64,000 nt of DNA from Aliiglaciecola lipolytica (GCF_018860635.1 NZ_JAHKPT010000006.1:1-64000); one strand, 5' to 3'. Shown: positions 32,207-42,010, counted from the first letter of the stretch. Program-made: numbers and translations. Notes: generated by a model from the sequence alone, not told the origin.

Positions 32207-34216
32207 ATTAACAACGTTTTTGAAATTGCTCGGGCAAATTTGCGGGACAAAACTAACGGTATATACGAAAATGTTCTTTTCGGTTTGATCGGCAGTTTAG
32301 TTGCTGCTTTTTTTCTGGTTTTTGCTCTAGACCCCCCTAACACCCACAGTCTAAAAGTTATTTGGCTCGTTATTGTAGCTATCATTACAAGTCTAAGGTT
32401 CGCCGATTGGCTGTATTGGTTTATCAAATTACGACGCAAGAAATACGAGCCATCCCGCGCAAGAAATCGAGTAGTGCTTGGTGTTATATCATTGGCTTTG
32501 ATGTGGTGTATCTATGCTGTGGTGTTTTATGACAGTATGGACCTAACCGAATTAGCATTGACGTTTGCCATGCTTTGTACACTTTCAAGTGGCGCTAATT
32601 CAGCACTTTCTGGACATAAAAGAGCCGCGATACTTTACACCGTCTTACTTCTAACGCCAGTTTCTTGCATGGCATTATTTTCCGGTATCAGTATTCATTT
32701 CTATTTAGGATGCTTGGGCATTTTGTACAACCTTTCGGTCGCCTTTTCCGCAGCACGAGCGGCAGATTTAACCGAAGAATCGGTTAAAATTCGCAATGAA
32801 AATGCGTATATCTTAGAAAAAATGCATAAAGAAGCAGCCCAAGTAGATGAAGTCAATGGCAAGCTTTCTGAAGCATATAAGCAACTCAACGTTACCAACG
32901 AGTCGTTAGAAAAAGAAGTGGAGCGACGTACCGACGAAATTAGAGTGCTATCTAGTTTGGATCCGTTAACCCAACTTTATAACCGCTCAGCCTTCATCCA
33001 GCAATTATCTGAAACAGCAGCTAAAAGCATAAAAAGTGGGCATTCGGTAGCCTTGTTATTCATCGATTTAAACGGTTTTAAAAAGATTAATGACACCTTG
33101 GGTCACAAGGTTGGTGATGCTGTTTTAGTCGAAGTTGCCGGTCGAATAGGCGCGTTTGCTAACGATTACCAAGCTGGACGTTGGGGCGGTGACGAATTCT
33201 TGATGCTACTGCCGTATGCCGACCATGAAACGGCTATTTCTGTAGCTAATGCGTTGTTAGCCCGTATTTCACAGCCTTTAGATGTTATGTCTAATCAATT
33301 GTACTTAAGTGCCACCATAGGTATTGCGATGTTGCCTGAACATACCTCTAGTGAGACAGAATTAATACAATTGGCTGATTTTGCCATGTTCGAACAAAAG
33401 AAATTGCATTTGTCTGCACCAAGAATGTTTTCACAAGATTTATTTGAGAATCTTAAACAAATTGAAAATCTGCGAGATGGACTGCAAGAAGCCATTAACA
33501 ATAAACAGATGTACCTTTGCTACCAACCTATAGTGAAATGTAAAACCAAACAACCATGGTCGTTTGAGGCATTATTACGCTGGAATTTTAATGGCAACTT
33601 AGTTGGACCAGACACCTTTATCCCCCTTGCAGAACAATCAGGTCTAATCCATGAAATTGGAGCTTGGGTACTCAATAGAGCCTGTATTGATGCAAGCCAA
33701 TGGCAGCATAGTCCAAACGCCTCTGTTTCAGTAAATGTATCAATAATTCAATTATTAGACTCTGATTTTATCGATATATTAGACAGAGCACTGAAAACCA
33801 GTAAATTACAACCAGAGCGACTTCACTTGGAAATAACTGAGTCTATGTTCGCCGATAACAAAGTCAAAGTGAAAGCCAAACTCAATGCAATTAAGGCAAG
33901 AAATGTACAGGTTTCAATTGACGATTTTGGCACTGGCTATTCTTCCTTGAGTCAATTACAAACACTCAATTTTGACACCATAAAAATTGATCGTTCTTTT
34001 GTGCTAAACATGCATCAAGGCGGAGAAGCAATAATCAGAGCAACTCTATTTATAGCCAAACAATTTGGTTGTAAAACCGTCGCTGAAGGCATTGAGACAG
34101 AACAAGAAGCTCTCACACTTTCAGAAATGGGCGTCGATTATTTACAAGGTTTCTTATTTGCTAAACCTATGGTAAACGATGATTTACGCCGATGGGTGGA
34201 GAATATCGAAACCTAG
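32207..34216 (+). CDS. Membrane GGDEF-EAL protein (c-di-GMP synthase/phosphodiesterase)
   Basis: About 669 residues: five or so transmembrane helices (about 20-180), a coiled coil (about 195-245), a GGDEF domain with an intact GGDEF motif (residues 327-331), and an EAL domain with FEALLRW (E454), the DDFGTGYSS loop, KIDRSF and AEGIET all present. Both activities therefore look possible. The start is unusual: no ATG, GTG or TTG occurs in frame before TTG 32240, which has no ribosome site, while an ATT at 32207 sits seven bases after AAGGGG. I use ATT 32207 provisionally; the alternative gives 658 residues. A TATGAT -10-like sequence lies at about 32141. It is upstream of tdk. Confidence 0.85.
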   Translation: MNNVFEIARANLRDKTNGIYENVLFGLIGSLVAAFFLVFALDPPNTHSLKVIWLVIVAIITSLRFADWLYWFIKLRRKKYEPSRARNRVVLGVISLALMWCIYAVVFYDSMDLTELALTFAMLCTLSSGANSALSGHKRAAILYTVLLLTPVSCMALFSGISIHFYLGCLGILYNLSVAFSAARAADLTEESVKIRNENAYILEKMHKEAAQVDEVNGKLSEAYKQLNVTNESLEKEVERRTDEIRVLSSLDPLTQLYNRSAFIQQLSETAAKSIKSGHSVALLFIDLNGFKKINDTLGHKVGDAVLVEVAGRIGAFANDYQAGRWGGDEFLMLLPYADHETAISVANALLARISQPLDVMSNQLYLSATIGIAMLPEHTSSETELIQLADFAMFEQKKLHLSAPRMFSQDLFENLKQIENLRDGLQEAINNKQMYLCYQPIVKCKTKQPWSFEALLRWNFNGNLVGPDTFIPLAEQSGLIHEIGAWVLNRACIDASQWQHSPNASVSVNVSIIQLLDSDFIDILDRALKTSKLQPERLHLEITESMFADNKVKVKAKLNAIKARNVQVSIDDFGTGYSSLSQLQTLNFDTIKIDRSFVLNMHQGGEAIIRATLFIAKQFGCKTVAEGIETEQEALTLSEMGVDYLQGFLFAKPMVNDDLRRWVENIET

Positions 34217-34308
34217 TTTATAGAACCATTAATTCGAACTTAAACTAGATCACTATTTTAACTTTTAAAAACCACTGTGTTTCATTGCATAGTCATTAGA
34301 GCAGCTTT

Positions 34309-34884
34309 ATGGCCCAACTATATTTTTATTATTCTGCAATGAATGCAGGTAAATCCACTTCACTACTACAATCAGCATACAATTATCAAGAACGTGGAAT
34401 GCGAGCGGAAATTTTTACCGCTGCGCTAGATGATCGTTACGGCATTGGCAAAGTCGCATCGCGAATTGGCTTAAAAGCGGATGCACACCTTTTTAATCGA
34501 GAAAGTGATTTATTTGAAAGTATCCAAGGCTTACATGAAAAAGGAAAAATTGACTGTATATTTATCGATGAAGCGCAATTTTTAAGTCAACAGCAAGTGA
34601 AACAGTTAACCGGGATTGTCGATCAACTAAAAATTCCCGTATTGGCCTACGGATTGCGAACTGATTTCCTCGGTGAGACCTTTGAGGGAAGTCACTATCT
34701 GTTGGCATGGGCCGATAAAATGATTGAATTAAAAACAGTCTGTCATTGTGGTAAAAAAGCCAACTTCGTGGTGCGCTGGGATGAGAATGGTAACCCAGTA
34801 AAACATGGAGCTCAGGTGCAAGTTGGGGGTAACGACACATACGAATCAATGTGTCGCAAGCATTTTACGCAGTTGGTTTGGTAA
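34309..34884 (+). CDS. tdk: Thymidine kinase
   Basis: A 191-residue type II thymidine kinase that phosphorylates thymidine in nucleoside salvage. The P-loop is SAMNAGKST (about 9-17), followed by FIDEAQFL (Walker B) and a zinc-lasso region with CHCGKKA and a C-terminal Cys (MCRKHF). The length is close to E. coli Tdk (205), with a shorter tail. It ends at a shared bidirectional terminator facing prsR. Confidence 0.96.
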   Translation: MAQLYFYYSAMNAGKSTSLLQSAYNYQERGMRAEIFTAALDDRYGIGKVASRIGLKADAHLFNRESDLFESIQGLHEKGKIDCIFIDEAQFLSQQQVKQLTGIVDQLKIPVLAYGLRTDFLGETFEGSHYLLAWADKMIELKTVCHCGKKANFVVRWDENGNPVKHGAQVQVGGNDTYESMCRKHFTQLVW

Positions 34885-34920
34885 TAAAAAGTGAATTGAA
34901 ATGCTAAAACCAATTCACTA

Positions 34921-34958
34921 AAAAAATCCCTCAGTATTTATATCCTGAGGGATTTTTT
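34921..34958. terminator. Bidirectional terminator between tdk and prsR
   Basis: AAAAAATCCCTCAG and CTGAGGGATTTTTT form a 14-bp stem with a 10-base loop, and runs of T occur on both strands. It lies between the converging stops of tdk (plus) and prsR (minus). Confidence 0.95.
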
Positions 34959-34980
34959 AATTCACAACCAATTAAACCTA

Positions 34981-36342
34981 TTATGCACCGGTCTTTATAT
35001 CATCCAAATGGTACTTATCAATTAATGAGTATAATGTTGGTCGTGTCACACCTAGCAATTCAGCAGTTCTCGACATATTTTTCTCAGACTGGTGATAAGC
35101 TCGACGTATTGCCCGACTCTCGGCTAATTCTCTGACTTCTCGTAGATTAAGACTATCAACGGCATCGTCACCATCTTCACGCACAACTAACCCAAGATCA
35201 TCGGCTTGAATGGTACTGCCTTCGGCCAAAATAACTGCTGATTTTAGTTTATTTTGTAATTCCCGAATATTACCGTTCCACTTGTGTTGTAGCATCGCTT
35301 TCACGGCACCATCGCTGAGACCTTTAACCTTTGTTCCAAATTCTTCGTTGTATTGGTTCAAGAAGGTCTTAGCTAATAAAATAACGTCATTCTCACGCTC
35401 TCTTAGCGGCGGAATGCTGATAATAATTTCGCCAACACGGTAGAACAGATCTTCACGGAACGTCTGTTCAGCGACCATGTCTTGCAAATTTCTGTGGGTT
35501 GCACAGATAACTCGAATATCCACAGGAATTTCACTTCGGCCACCTACTCGCTCAATCACTCGTTCTTGTAAGAAGCGCAGCATTTTGGCTTGTAAACCTA
35601 ACGGCATGTCACCAATTTCATCTAAAAATACGGTTCCACCTTGGGCGGTTTCAATTTTTCCTAAAGTGGTTTTATTCGCGCCAGTAAATGCGCCTTTTTC
35701 GTAACCAAAAAGTTCACTTTCTAAAAGGTTTTCAGGTATGGATGCACAGTTAATCGCGACAAAAGGATTGTCTTTACGCAGACTGTGGTCGTGAATACTG
35801 CGGGCAAACACCTCTTTACCAGTACCACTTTCCCCTAACAACAAGGTGCTAATATCAGTCTGAGCAATTTTTTCAGCTTTACGACTAACCATCTGAATAC
35901 ATTCACTATTACCAATAATTTTGCTCATTGATGGTGAAGTTTTGGCTAGTTGTCGATTTTCAAGTTCGAGGTTATATAGGTTGGCTGCGCGATTAATCAA
36001 AATCTGAATCGTGTCAGAATCTATGGGCTTTTGATAAAAATCGTAGGCACCTAAGGCAACGGCTTTAAGCGCATTTTCTTTATCATTGTTACCCGTTACC
36101 ACAATAACTTTTGTTTGTGGTGATAAAGCCAAAATTTCCTCTAATGCAGCCAGTCCCTCAGAAGCATTAGCAGGGTCAGGAGGTAAACCTAAATCTAGTG
36201 TAACAACTTTAGGTTCATATCGACGTAATTGGTTGATCGCAGACTGACGATCTTCTGCGAAAACAACTTCGTAATCACTCAAACTCCATTTAAGTTGTTT
36301 TTGGATACCTAGATCATCATCAACTACTAATATTCTATCCAC
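34981..36342 (-). CDS. prsR: PrsR-type sigma-54 response regulator
   Basis: A 453-residue NtrC-family regulator. A receiver domain (1-120, phospho-acceptor D50 in VTLDLGLPPD) is followed by an AAA+ domain (Walker A GESGTGKE, sigma-54 contact loop GAFTGA, arginine finger region) and a C-terminal Fis-type helix-turn-helix (NMSRTAELLGVTRPTLYSLI). The set of receiver features and pairing with a PrsK kinase fit PrsR of the PEP-CTERM/exosortase system, which activates sigma-54 promoters of exopolysaccharide and PEP-CTERM protein genes. It lies 27 bases after prsK, so the two are co-transcribed. No exosortase or PEP-CTERM gene is in this window. Confidence 0.88.
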   Translation of the reverse strand: MDRILVVDDDLGIQKQLKWSLSDYEVVFAEDRQSAINQLRRYEPKVVTLDLGLPPDPANASEGLAALEEILALSPQTKVIVVTGNNDKENALKAVALGAYDFYQKPIDSDTIQILINRAANLYNLELENRQLAKTSPSMSKIIGNSECIQMVSRKAEKIAQTDISTLLLGESGTGKEVFARSIHDHSLRKDNPFVAINCASIPENLLESELFGYEKGAFTGANKTTLGKIETAQGGTVFLDEIGDMPLGLQAKMLRFLQERVIERVGGRSEIPVDIRVICATHRNLQDMVAEQTFREDLFYRVGEIIISIPPLRERENDVILLAKTFLNQYNEEFGTKVKGLSDGAVKAMLQHKWNGNIRELQNKLKSAVILAEGSTIQADDLGLVVREDGDDAVDSLNLREVRELAESRAIRRAYHQSEKNMSRTAELLGVTRPTLYSLIDKYHLDDIKTGA

Positions 36343-36369
36343 TTCTTCCGGGTCCCTCTATAAAGATTA

Positions 36370-38394
36370 TTATTCTGCAGGAAAACTCAGTGTGAACACT
36401 GATCCTTTTTGTTCTTCACTTTGGACTTTGATACTGCCGCCCAACCTTTCAACGAAATTTTTGGCATCGTAAGCGCCAATTCCCATTCCGGCGTTACCTT
36501 TTGTGGTATCGAATGGTTTAAATAGGCGATTTTCAATAAAATCTTGACTCATCCCTTCACCAGAATCTTTGATGGTAACCACAAGAAAACGTTGGTCAAC
36601 GCTCATATCAATGCTAATTTCCACTGTTCCATTATCATCAGTAGCTTGTTGTGCATTACTGATGAGGTGATACATAACATTACAGAATTTTTCTTCATCT
36701 ATCACCAGTTGTTTTTCATCTATTACAATTAAACTGGGATTGGGTAAATTTCCTGCGCATTTTTTAGCGATCACTGAGCGAATACTTTCGGAAACATTAC
36801 ATAGTTTTACACTGCTTATTTGCGCTTCTTTTTTATCTGTAAGCTGACGTAACATTTTGTCCATACGAGCTTTTGTATGCGTCAGTGTTTCGAAAGTATC
36901 GTCAATAAACTCGGGGTTGTCTTTATGTTGCTCCGCATTTGCCAAAATCAAATCTATTTGTGCCAAAACATTCTTTAAATCATGTAGTACAAAAGCTGAC
37001 ATACGATTGAAGGCCGCAAATTGCGCATTTTCCGCGACTTCTTTACCCGCTTCATGATGAAACACATAACTCGATATTTGTGCGGTAACCGCAGTCAGGT
37101 AATCCCGTAACTCCCAATTCAGCTTACGCACTGAACGATCACCATTCATAATGGCTAAGCCCCACAACGCTTCCGCTTTATAGATGGGTAGCACAATTTG
37201 AAATGAACATTCGTTTAATAATGCATGATTTATTTTTAAGCCTTCGTAAATAAAGGGTTGGTAACGCAACTCTTCGATGTCGATGACCCAATCTTTTTGT
37301 TGACAGTAAATTGCCAATTCATTGAGTAGCTGACATTCTCGAGAAGTTAGATCTGGATGGTTTATCTGTGCTTTTGGGTTGAGGCTATGCCCTTCTTTTT
37401 TTAATAAAACGCCGGAATCATATTCAATTGCTTGAATCCAGCTATTGAGGGCATTTTCATACACTTGGGAAATATTCGATTCATTGGAAGATAACGCATC
37501 GGTTAATTTTAACCATTCAATTCGATAGTCAAATTGATTAACAAAAAAGTGTTTTGTGATAAAGACGCGAATTTTAACCCGTAAGCTATTTGACAGAAAC
37601 AATGTCATCAACAGTGCCGTAGACAAAACGATGAGCAATATCTGTATTGTTCCTCCCCACTCTCCGCCTACGTATTTCACGAAATAGCCTAACATCGCCA
37701 TGATAAACAGATAAATACCTGCAACCATCAATAACGAGCTGTGTAACACTATATCTCGGGAAATGAATATATCCACTCCCCAATGTTTGATACGACGAAT
37801 CGCCAACACTAAAAATGGCAATAATCCGGTATATACATACCCTCTAGCAGCAATATAGTGGACTTCAAGACCACCAACCATAGTGGCATTGGCGAAGGTA
37901 ACAAATTCAAATAAGTTAGTAGCGCCCAGGTATAACACTAATGGTTTGTAAGCCCACTTATTTTCCCCTGCTTGCCTGTAGAGCAGTTCTAAAATGACCA
38001 AAACTTCTAAGGATATTATGGTTTGTGCGAGAAAACGCCAGCTAACGTCGATGCTGAAAAAATAAGGTAATAATATCGAAGCCACAGGTACAGATAACAT
38101 CACAATCGAAAAAGGACGCACTAATACGTCCTTTAAATTGCGAAAGTCATCTTTAATGCAAGCCAGCAAAAACACCAGCCAGATACTTTGTTTAGCTGCA
38201 TCCCATAGAAACAGGTTTTCAATTTCTACAGGACCAAATAAAAAGTTAATGTGGAGCAAACACCAGACAGCAGTCCCTGCAGTGGCCAAAATCAATAAGT
38301 ACTTGACTAATCCAGCCTTTCTGACCGTGAACAGCAATAATAGCAATAGGCTGTAACTCACTACACCTAATCCAAACCCAAGATCGGCTACCAT
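36370..38394 (-). CDS. prsK: PrsK-type sensor histidine kinase
   Basis: A 674-residue membrane kinase: about eight or nine transmembrane helices in the first 285 residues, a GAF-like domain (about 300-450), the phospho-acceptor H471 in LHDLKN, and a HATPase domain (N-box SNAQQA, G boxes DSGEGMS and GMGIGAY). The multi-helix N-terminus plus GAF plus the LHDLKN H-box is the PrsK pattern of the PEP-CTERM two-component system. It is followed 27 bases later by prsR. The signal sensed is unknown. Confidence 0.88.
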   Translation of the reverse strand: MVADLGFGLGVVSYSLLLLLLFTVRKAGLVKYLLILATAGTAVWCLLHINFLFGPVEIENLFLWDAAKQSIWLVFLLACIKDDFRNLKDVLVRPFSIVMLSVPVASILLPYFFSIDVSWRFLAQTIISLEVLVILELLYRQAGENKWAYKPLVLYLGATNLFEFVTFANATMVGGLEVHYIAARGYVYTGLLPFLVLAIRRIKHWGVDIFISRDIVLHSSLLMVAGIYLFIMAMLGYFVKYVGGEWGGTIQILLIVLSTALLMTLFLSNSLRVKIRVFITKHFFVNQFDYRIEWLKLTDALSSNESNISQVYENALNSWIQAIEYDSGVLLKKEGHSLNPKAQINHPDLTSRECQLLNELAIYCQQKDWVIDIEELRYQPFIYEGLKINHALLNECSFQIVLPIYKAEALWGLAIMNGDRSVRKLNWELRDYLTAVTAQISSYVFHHEAGKEVAENAQFAAFNRMSAFVLHDLKNVLAQIDLILANAEQHKDNPEFIDDTFETLTHTKARMDKMLRQLTDKKEAQISSVKLCNVSESIRSVIAKKCAGNLPNPSLIVIDEKQLVIDEEKFCNVMYHLISNAQQATDDNGTVEISIDMSVDQRFLVVTIKDSGEGMSQDFIENRLFKPFDTTKGNAGMGIGAYDAKNFVERLGGSIKVQSEEQKGSVFTLSFPAE

Positions 38395-38499
38395 GATTTA
38401 TTGACTTCCTTGAACGAAACTAACTTTTGTATGCACCCTGTAGCACTTCAATTATCGGTAAAGACTTAACTCTACGTGTTGTAATTCATAGCTTCAATT

Positions 38500-39624
38500 T
38501 TACTTCTTTTTCAACACCAAGCTACCAATAGAATACCCAGCACCAAAGGAACAAATCAGACCAAAATCTCCCGATTGTAAATCTTGATGATGTAAATGAA
38601 ATGCAATGATGGAGCCCGCCGAAGCAGTATTTGCATAACGATCTAAAACAATAGGTGCTTCGTCACCTTCCGCCACTCGACCAAGTAATTTTTTGGTAAT
38701 TAAAGTATTCATATTAATATTCGCTTGATGCAACCACCAGCGCTTAACATCAGCTGAAGTCAAACTGTGCTTTGCCAAATGATCGACAATATGAGCAGCA
38801 GCCATAGGACAGACTTCTTTGAAAACTTTACGTCCTTCTTGATGAAATAACTTATCAGGCCCATATGGTTCGGTATCAAATACTCGACTCAAGTAGCCAA
38901 AGTTAGAACGAATATTGTTGGAAAAATCAGTGACCGCTTTGGTACTGAGAATCTCAAATTGGTGTTCACTGGTTGCAGTATCTTGATGTTCGATAACCAT
39001 CGCCGTAGCCACGTCACCAAAAATAAAATGACTATCGCGATCCTTATAATTAATTTGCGGTGAAACCAATTCAGGATTAATGACTAGTACACATTTAGCC
39101 GTTTCAGCGGCAACCATCTCGTAGGCTCTATGCACACCAAATGTAGCTGCTGAACATGCAACCAACATGTCAAATGCAAAACCTTTAATTCCCAACGCAC
39201 CTTGAACTTCAATCGCTATAGCCGGGTATGAGCGTTGCGTGTATGCACAAGAAACAATTACAGCATCAATATCTGCCGCGGTTTTATTCGCCGCTTTTAG
39301 CGCCTTTTTCGCTGCATCTAGAGCAACTTCAGCTTGATGAGATATTTCATCATCACTTCGCTCTGGAATATCAGGGCGCATACGGTCGATGTCTAAAATA
39401 CCGTCTTTGCAGTACACATAACGACTTTTAATACCAGACGCTTTTTCTACAAATTCAGCACTAGATAATGGCTTAGCTTTAACTTCATCAGCCGCTATTG
39501 CTTCGGCGTTTTCTTGGTTAAACTTTTCTGCATAAGCATTATAGCTATCAACCAATTCACTGTTAGAAATACTATTTGGTGGTGTCCATAATCCCGAACC
39601 ACTGATCACAATCTGTTTAGTCAT
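38500..39624 (-). CDS. FabH-like beta-ketoacyl-ACP synthase III
   Basis: A 374-residue thiolase-fold condensing enzyme. The catalytic triad is visible: C157 in VACSAATFG, His in WLHQANINM, and Asn in RYANTASAG. It is longer than E. coli FabH (317) because of an inserted N-terminal segment (about 25-60). It may start fatty acid chains from an acyl-CoA other than acetyl-CoA, as shown for some second FabH proteins in gammaproteobacteria; the substrate is not evident here. It lies upstream of prsK on the same strand with a 105-base gap, and no link between them is established. Confidence 0.85.
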   Translation of the reverse strand: MTKQIVISGSGLWTPPNSISNSELVDSYNAYAEKFNQENAEAIAADEVKAKPLSSAEFVEKASGIKSRYVYCKDGILDIDRMRPDIPERSDDEISHQAEVALDAAKKALKAANKTAADIDAVIVSCAYTQRSYPAIAIEVQGALGIKGFAFDMLVACSAATFGVHRAYEMVAAETAKCVLVINPELVSPQINYKDRDSHFIFGDVATAMVIEHQDTATSEHQFEILSTKAVTDFSNNIRSNFGYLSRVFDTEPYGPDKLFHQEGRKVFKEVCPMAAAHIVDHLAKHSLTSADVKRWWLHQANINMNTLITKKLLGRVAEGDEAPIVLDRYANTASAGSIIAFHLHHQDLQSGDFGLICSFGAGYSIGSLVLKKK

Positions 39625-39740
39625 GTATTAAAATCCAATCACTTGTCACTGCATAAATTAAACTGCCTAAGCTTAGCGTTTTCACAGTCAAAAGTCATGG
39701 AACATGCAAAAGCAATTTAATTGTATTGCTAAGTTAACTA

Positions 39741-39767
39741 AAAATACCGTGGGGTGCACGGTATTTT
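39741..39767 (-). terminator. Terminator after the sigma/anti-sigma operon
   Basis: AAAATACCGT (39741-39750) and ACGGTATTTT (39758-39767) form a 10-bp stem, extended by one G:C pair, in the gap between the end of the coiled-coil gene and the FabH-like gene. On the minus strand it is followed by TTTTTAG-like sequence. Confidence 0.75.
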
Positions 39768-39795
39768 CAAAGGGTTAATATTGTTTAATAGCAGA

Positions 39796-40752
39796 TTAGA
39801 ATAGATAGGCATCAGCATTAGATAGTAACTGCTTAGGCGTTATTTTATCTTTTACACAAGATTGAATATCTTTGTTTTTAAACACATAGATACGGTCTTC
39901 AGATCCGCTCTTCACAGCTGAACCCAAATTCGACAAAACGAAAGTTACGTTTTCATCGCTTGGCAATGCCTTAAAGCCGTTTCCATATTTACACAAAGTA
40001 GAGGTGACATTATCTTCAAACCGAGTTAAAAATGCCGAGTATTGCTGCTTCCTTTGCATAAGTCGTTGTTCAGCTTGTTGTTTTTGATCTGCTTCCAATT
40101 GTTCGGCATATTTGTCAACACTGGATTGACGTTTTTTCAACTCAGCTAACTCAGCATCTAACTCTGCTTTTTGCTCTTGTAAATTGGCCTTGCGCTGGCT
40201 ATCAGCAGTGCGCATTTCAAACTCTATATCCCGCAAGCGACGCTTATATTCGCGCTGCTCCCAAGCTATTTCACGCTCTTGTTGATTTAATTCCCGTAGT
40301 TTTTCTCTTGCTTTATTCATCGCCCCGCTCGCCAATCGTAAAGACTCTTCAACTTCTTCACTCCAGTGTTCATCATCAAATTCGATGAATACCTCATGCT
40401 CTTCGTCTCCAACGACAGGCAATGGAGGAATAGGCGGTAGTTCTGGAGCTAGTACAAACTCATTGTTGGTATCAAAAGAAAATGAAAAGTGTCTATTATG
40501 AGCACTGCTGTTTAATTCAAATACCACCCCTTGAGCCGATAAATATGTAACTTCCAATCCCCGTAAGCGAATACCGTTTTTGTTTTCCCCTTGCGCCATG
40601 GCAGTTTTCATAATACCACTCATTATCTGCAGTTCACTGCGCAATTCTGACAGGTTGGTTTTTGCCCAAACTGCACTTGAAGCGAGTCCAAACATCACTG
40701 CTACTGTGGTAGTTGCCAATGATAATTTCTTAAATTTTTGATAGGTTTTCAT
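39796..40752 (-). CDS. Secreted coiled-coil protein in ECF sigma operon, unknown function
   Basis: A 318-residue protein with a Sec signal (MKTYQKFKK, a hydrophobic core, and cleavage near AVWA, residue 30). A folded N-terminal part follows, then a Pro/Asp/Glu-rich segment, a long charged coiled coil (about 150-245, rich in Glu, Lys, Arg and Gln) and a C-terminal part with two cysteines that may pair. The longer frame starts at 40812, but AGAGG six bases before ATG 40752 and the signal peptide fix this start. It is the last gene of the sigma factor/anti-sigma operon, so it may be a periplasmic target or sensor of that system. I recognise no family. Confidence 0.78.
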   Translation of the reverse strand: MKTYQKFKKLSLATTTVAVMFGLASSAVWAKTNLSELRSELQIMSGIMKTAMAQGENKNGIRLRGLEVTYLSAQGVVFELNSSAHNRHFSFSFDTNNEFVLAPELPPIPPLPVVGDEEHEVFIEFDDEHWSEEVEESLRLASGAMNKAREKLRELNQQEREIAWEQREYKRRLRDIEFEMRTADSQRKANLQEQKAELDAELAELKKRQSSVDKYAEQLEADQKQQAEQRLMQRKQQYSAFLTRFEDNVTSTLCKYGNGFKALPSDENVTFVLSNLGSAVKSGSEDRIYVFKNKDIQSCVKDKITPKQLLSNADAYLF

Positions 40753-40798
40753 TTTTACCTCTTTATTCTTGCAAATTAGATACACAATATTTCTGGTT

Positions 40799-41431
40799 CT
40801 AAGGATTACCACTTGGACTGTCGTAAATCGCTTTTTCGAGCTGATTTAACTGCCGAGCGTAAAACAATTGGTCGTCGTTTCGCTGTTCATTGATGAACTT
40901 TATGAGTTCTCCGAAATCCTCTTTACGTTCTTGCCTACTAGAGGCTAGTAAGTACTGAGTCAATTGGGTGCTTGCATCTAATTGCTGTTCACGTAACGAC
41001 ATAACATAGCTATTTAAAGCTTCATTTTGTTGTACTTTAAATTCATTTAATTGTTGGGCGACTTTTTGCTCGATACTCTGGTTAGAATCAGCAAACCCGA
41101 ATGTCACCTTGCCATTTTCGACACTTGCTTCAAAACCACTAAAAACCAAAACAATAGCAACAATCGAAAGCGCGCTCGAAAATACCGGTAAACCTTGCCA
41201 TTGCCACCATTTAGGTGGTTGCTGATAATCAAAACTATTCGCCTTGTTCCACTTAGGCACTATTTCTGAGCGATAATCTTGCGCTAGCAAGGAAGCTTGG
41301 TTTGCCATTTCAACCTGCTCAGAAAAGCGCTCATTTTCAGTGCACAATTTCTCAAACTGTTTTTGTTGTTGCGGGCTCAATTCCCCTTGCATCCAAGCTG
41401 CGAGTAACTCAGATTCATTTAAATCAGGCAT
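40799..41431 (-). CDS. Probable membrane anti-sigma factor
   Basis: A 210-residue protein with a cytoplasmic N-terminal domain (about 1-80: SELLAAWMQGELSPQQQKQFEKLC, typical of anti-sigma factors), one transmembrane helix (about 85-103), and a charged periplasmic coiled-coil tail. The gene starts inside the end of the ECF sigma gene (8-base overlap), with GGAGG six bases before ATG 41431, so the two are made together. This is the usual layout of an ECF sigma with its membrane anti-sigma factor. No zinc-binding HxxxCxxC motif is seen. The signal is unknown. Confidence 0.8.
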   Translation of the reverse strand: MPDLNESELLAAWMQGELSPQQQKQFEKLCTENERFSEQVEMANQASLLAQDYRSEIVPKWNKANSFDYQQPPKWWQWQGLPVFSSALSIVAIVLVFSGFEASVENGKVTFGFADSNQSIEQKVAQQLNEFKVQQNEALNSYVMSLREQQLDASTQLTQYLLASSRQERKEDFGELIKFINEQRNDDQLFYARQLNQLEKAIYDSPSGNP

Positions 41432-41966
41432 ATTCAACCTCCAATAAAATTTTTAACTTAGATAGCGCACTGTACATTCGGGATTTCGCGGTATTGGCTG
41501 AAATACCCAGTTGTTCAGCTATTTCTTCAAATGTAAATTGTCCGAAAAATTTCAGTTCAATAACGGCTTTTTGAGATAGCGGTAACTGTTGCATTGCACT
41601 AACCAGTTGATTAGCATCTTGTGAAGAAACCATTGACGCTTCCAGGCATGGCTCAGCGCTTTCTATCTCAGGACTATCATCAAGGGCTTGATTTGGTTTT
41701 TTGCGCCGATAAAACTCAATGCATCTATAGTGAGCAATTTTAAAAAGCCAGCCCCTAAAGCTGCCATCTCCGCGGTAATTACTTAAATTACGGAAGACTG
41801 AAATAAACACTTCTTGCATCAGATCTAAGGCATCTTCGCGAGTGCCTGTCATCCGAATACCATAGTTATACACTTGAGTTTCATAGCGTTTTATCAGATT
41901 CAGCCAAGCTCGTTTGTTTCCATTCAACGCTTTGGCTATTAACTGTTCTTCGCTTTTTTCAAACAC
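41424..41966 (-). CDS. ECF-family RNA polymerase sigma factor
   Basis: A 180-residue sigma-70 protein with only regions 2 and 4. Region 2 spans about residues 25-95 (DALDLMQEVFISVFRNL and FRGWLFKIAHYRCIEFYRRKK), and region 4 about 125-175 (LPLSQKAVIELKFFGQFTFEEIA with LGISANTAKSRMYSAL as the recognition helix). This is a typical ECF factor, close to the RpoE-like group. It heads a three-gene operon with the anti-sigma and a secreted coiled-coil protein. A perfect inverted repeat (42011-42029) upstream includes GAAAC, a common ECF -35 element, so autoregulation is possible. Confidence 0.92.
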   Translation of the reverse strand: MFEKSEEQLIAKALNGNKRAWLNLIKRYETQVYNYGIRMTGTREDALDLMQEVFISVFRNLSNYRGDGSFRGWLFKIAHYRCIEFYRRKKPNQALDDSPEIESAEPCLEASMVSSQDANQLVSAMQQLPLSQKAVIELKFFGQFTFEEIAEQLGISANTAKSRMYSALSKLKILLEVEYA

Positions 41967-42010
41967 TTAGATGGTTCCATTAGTCTGCTTGTGAATATAG
42001 TCGAGACCAG

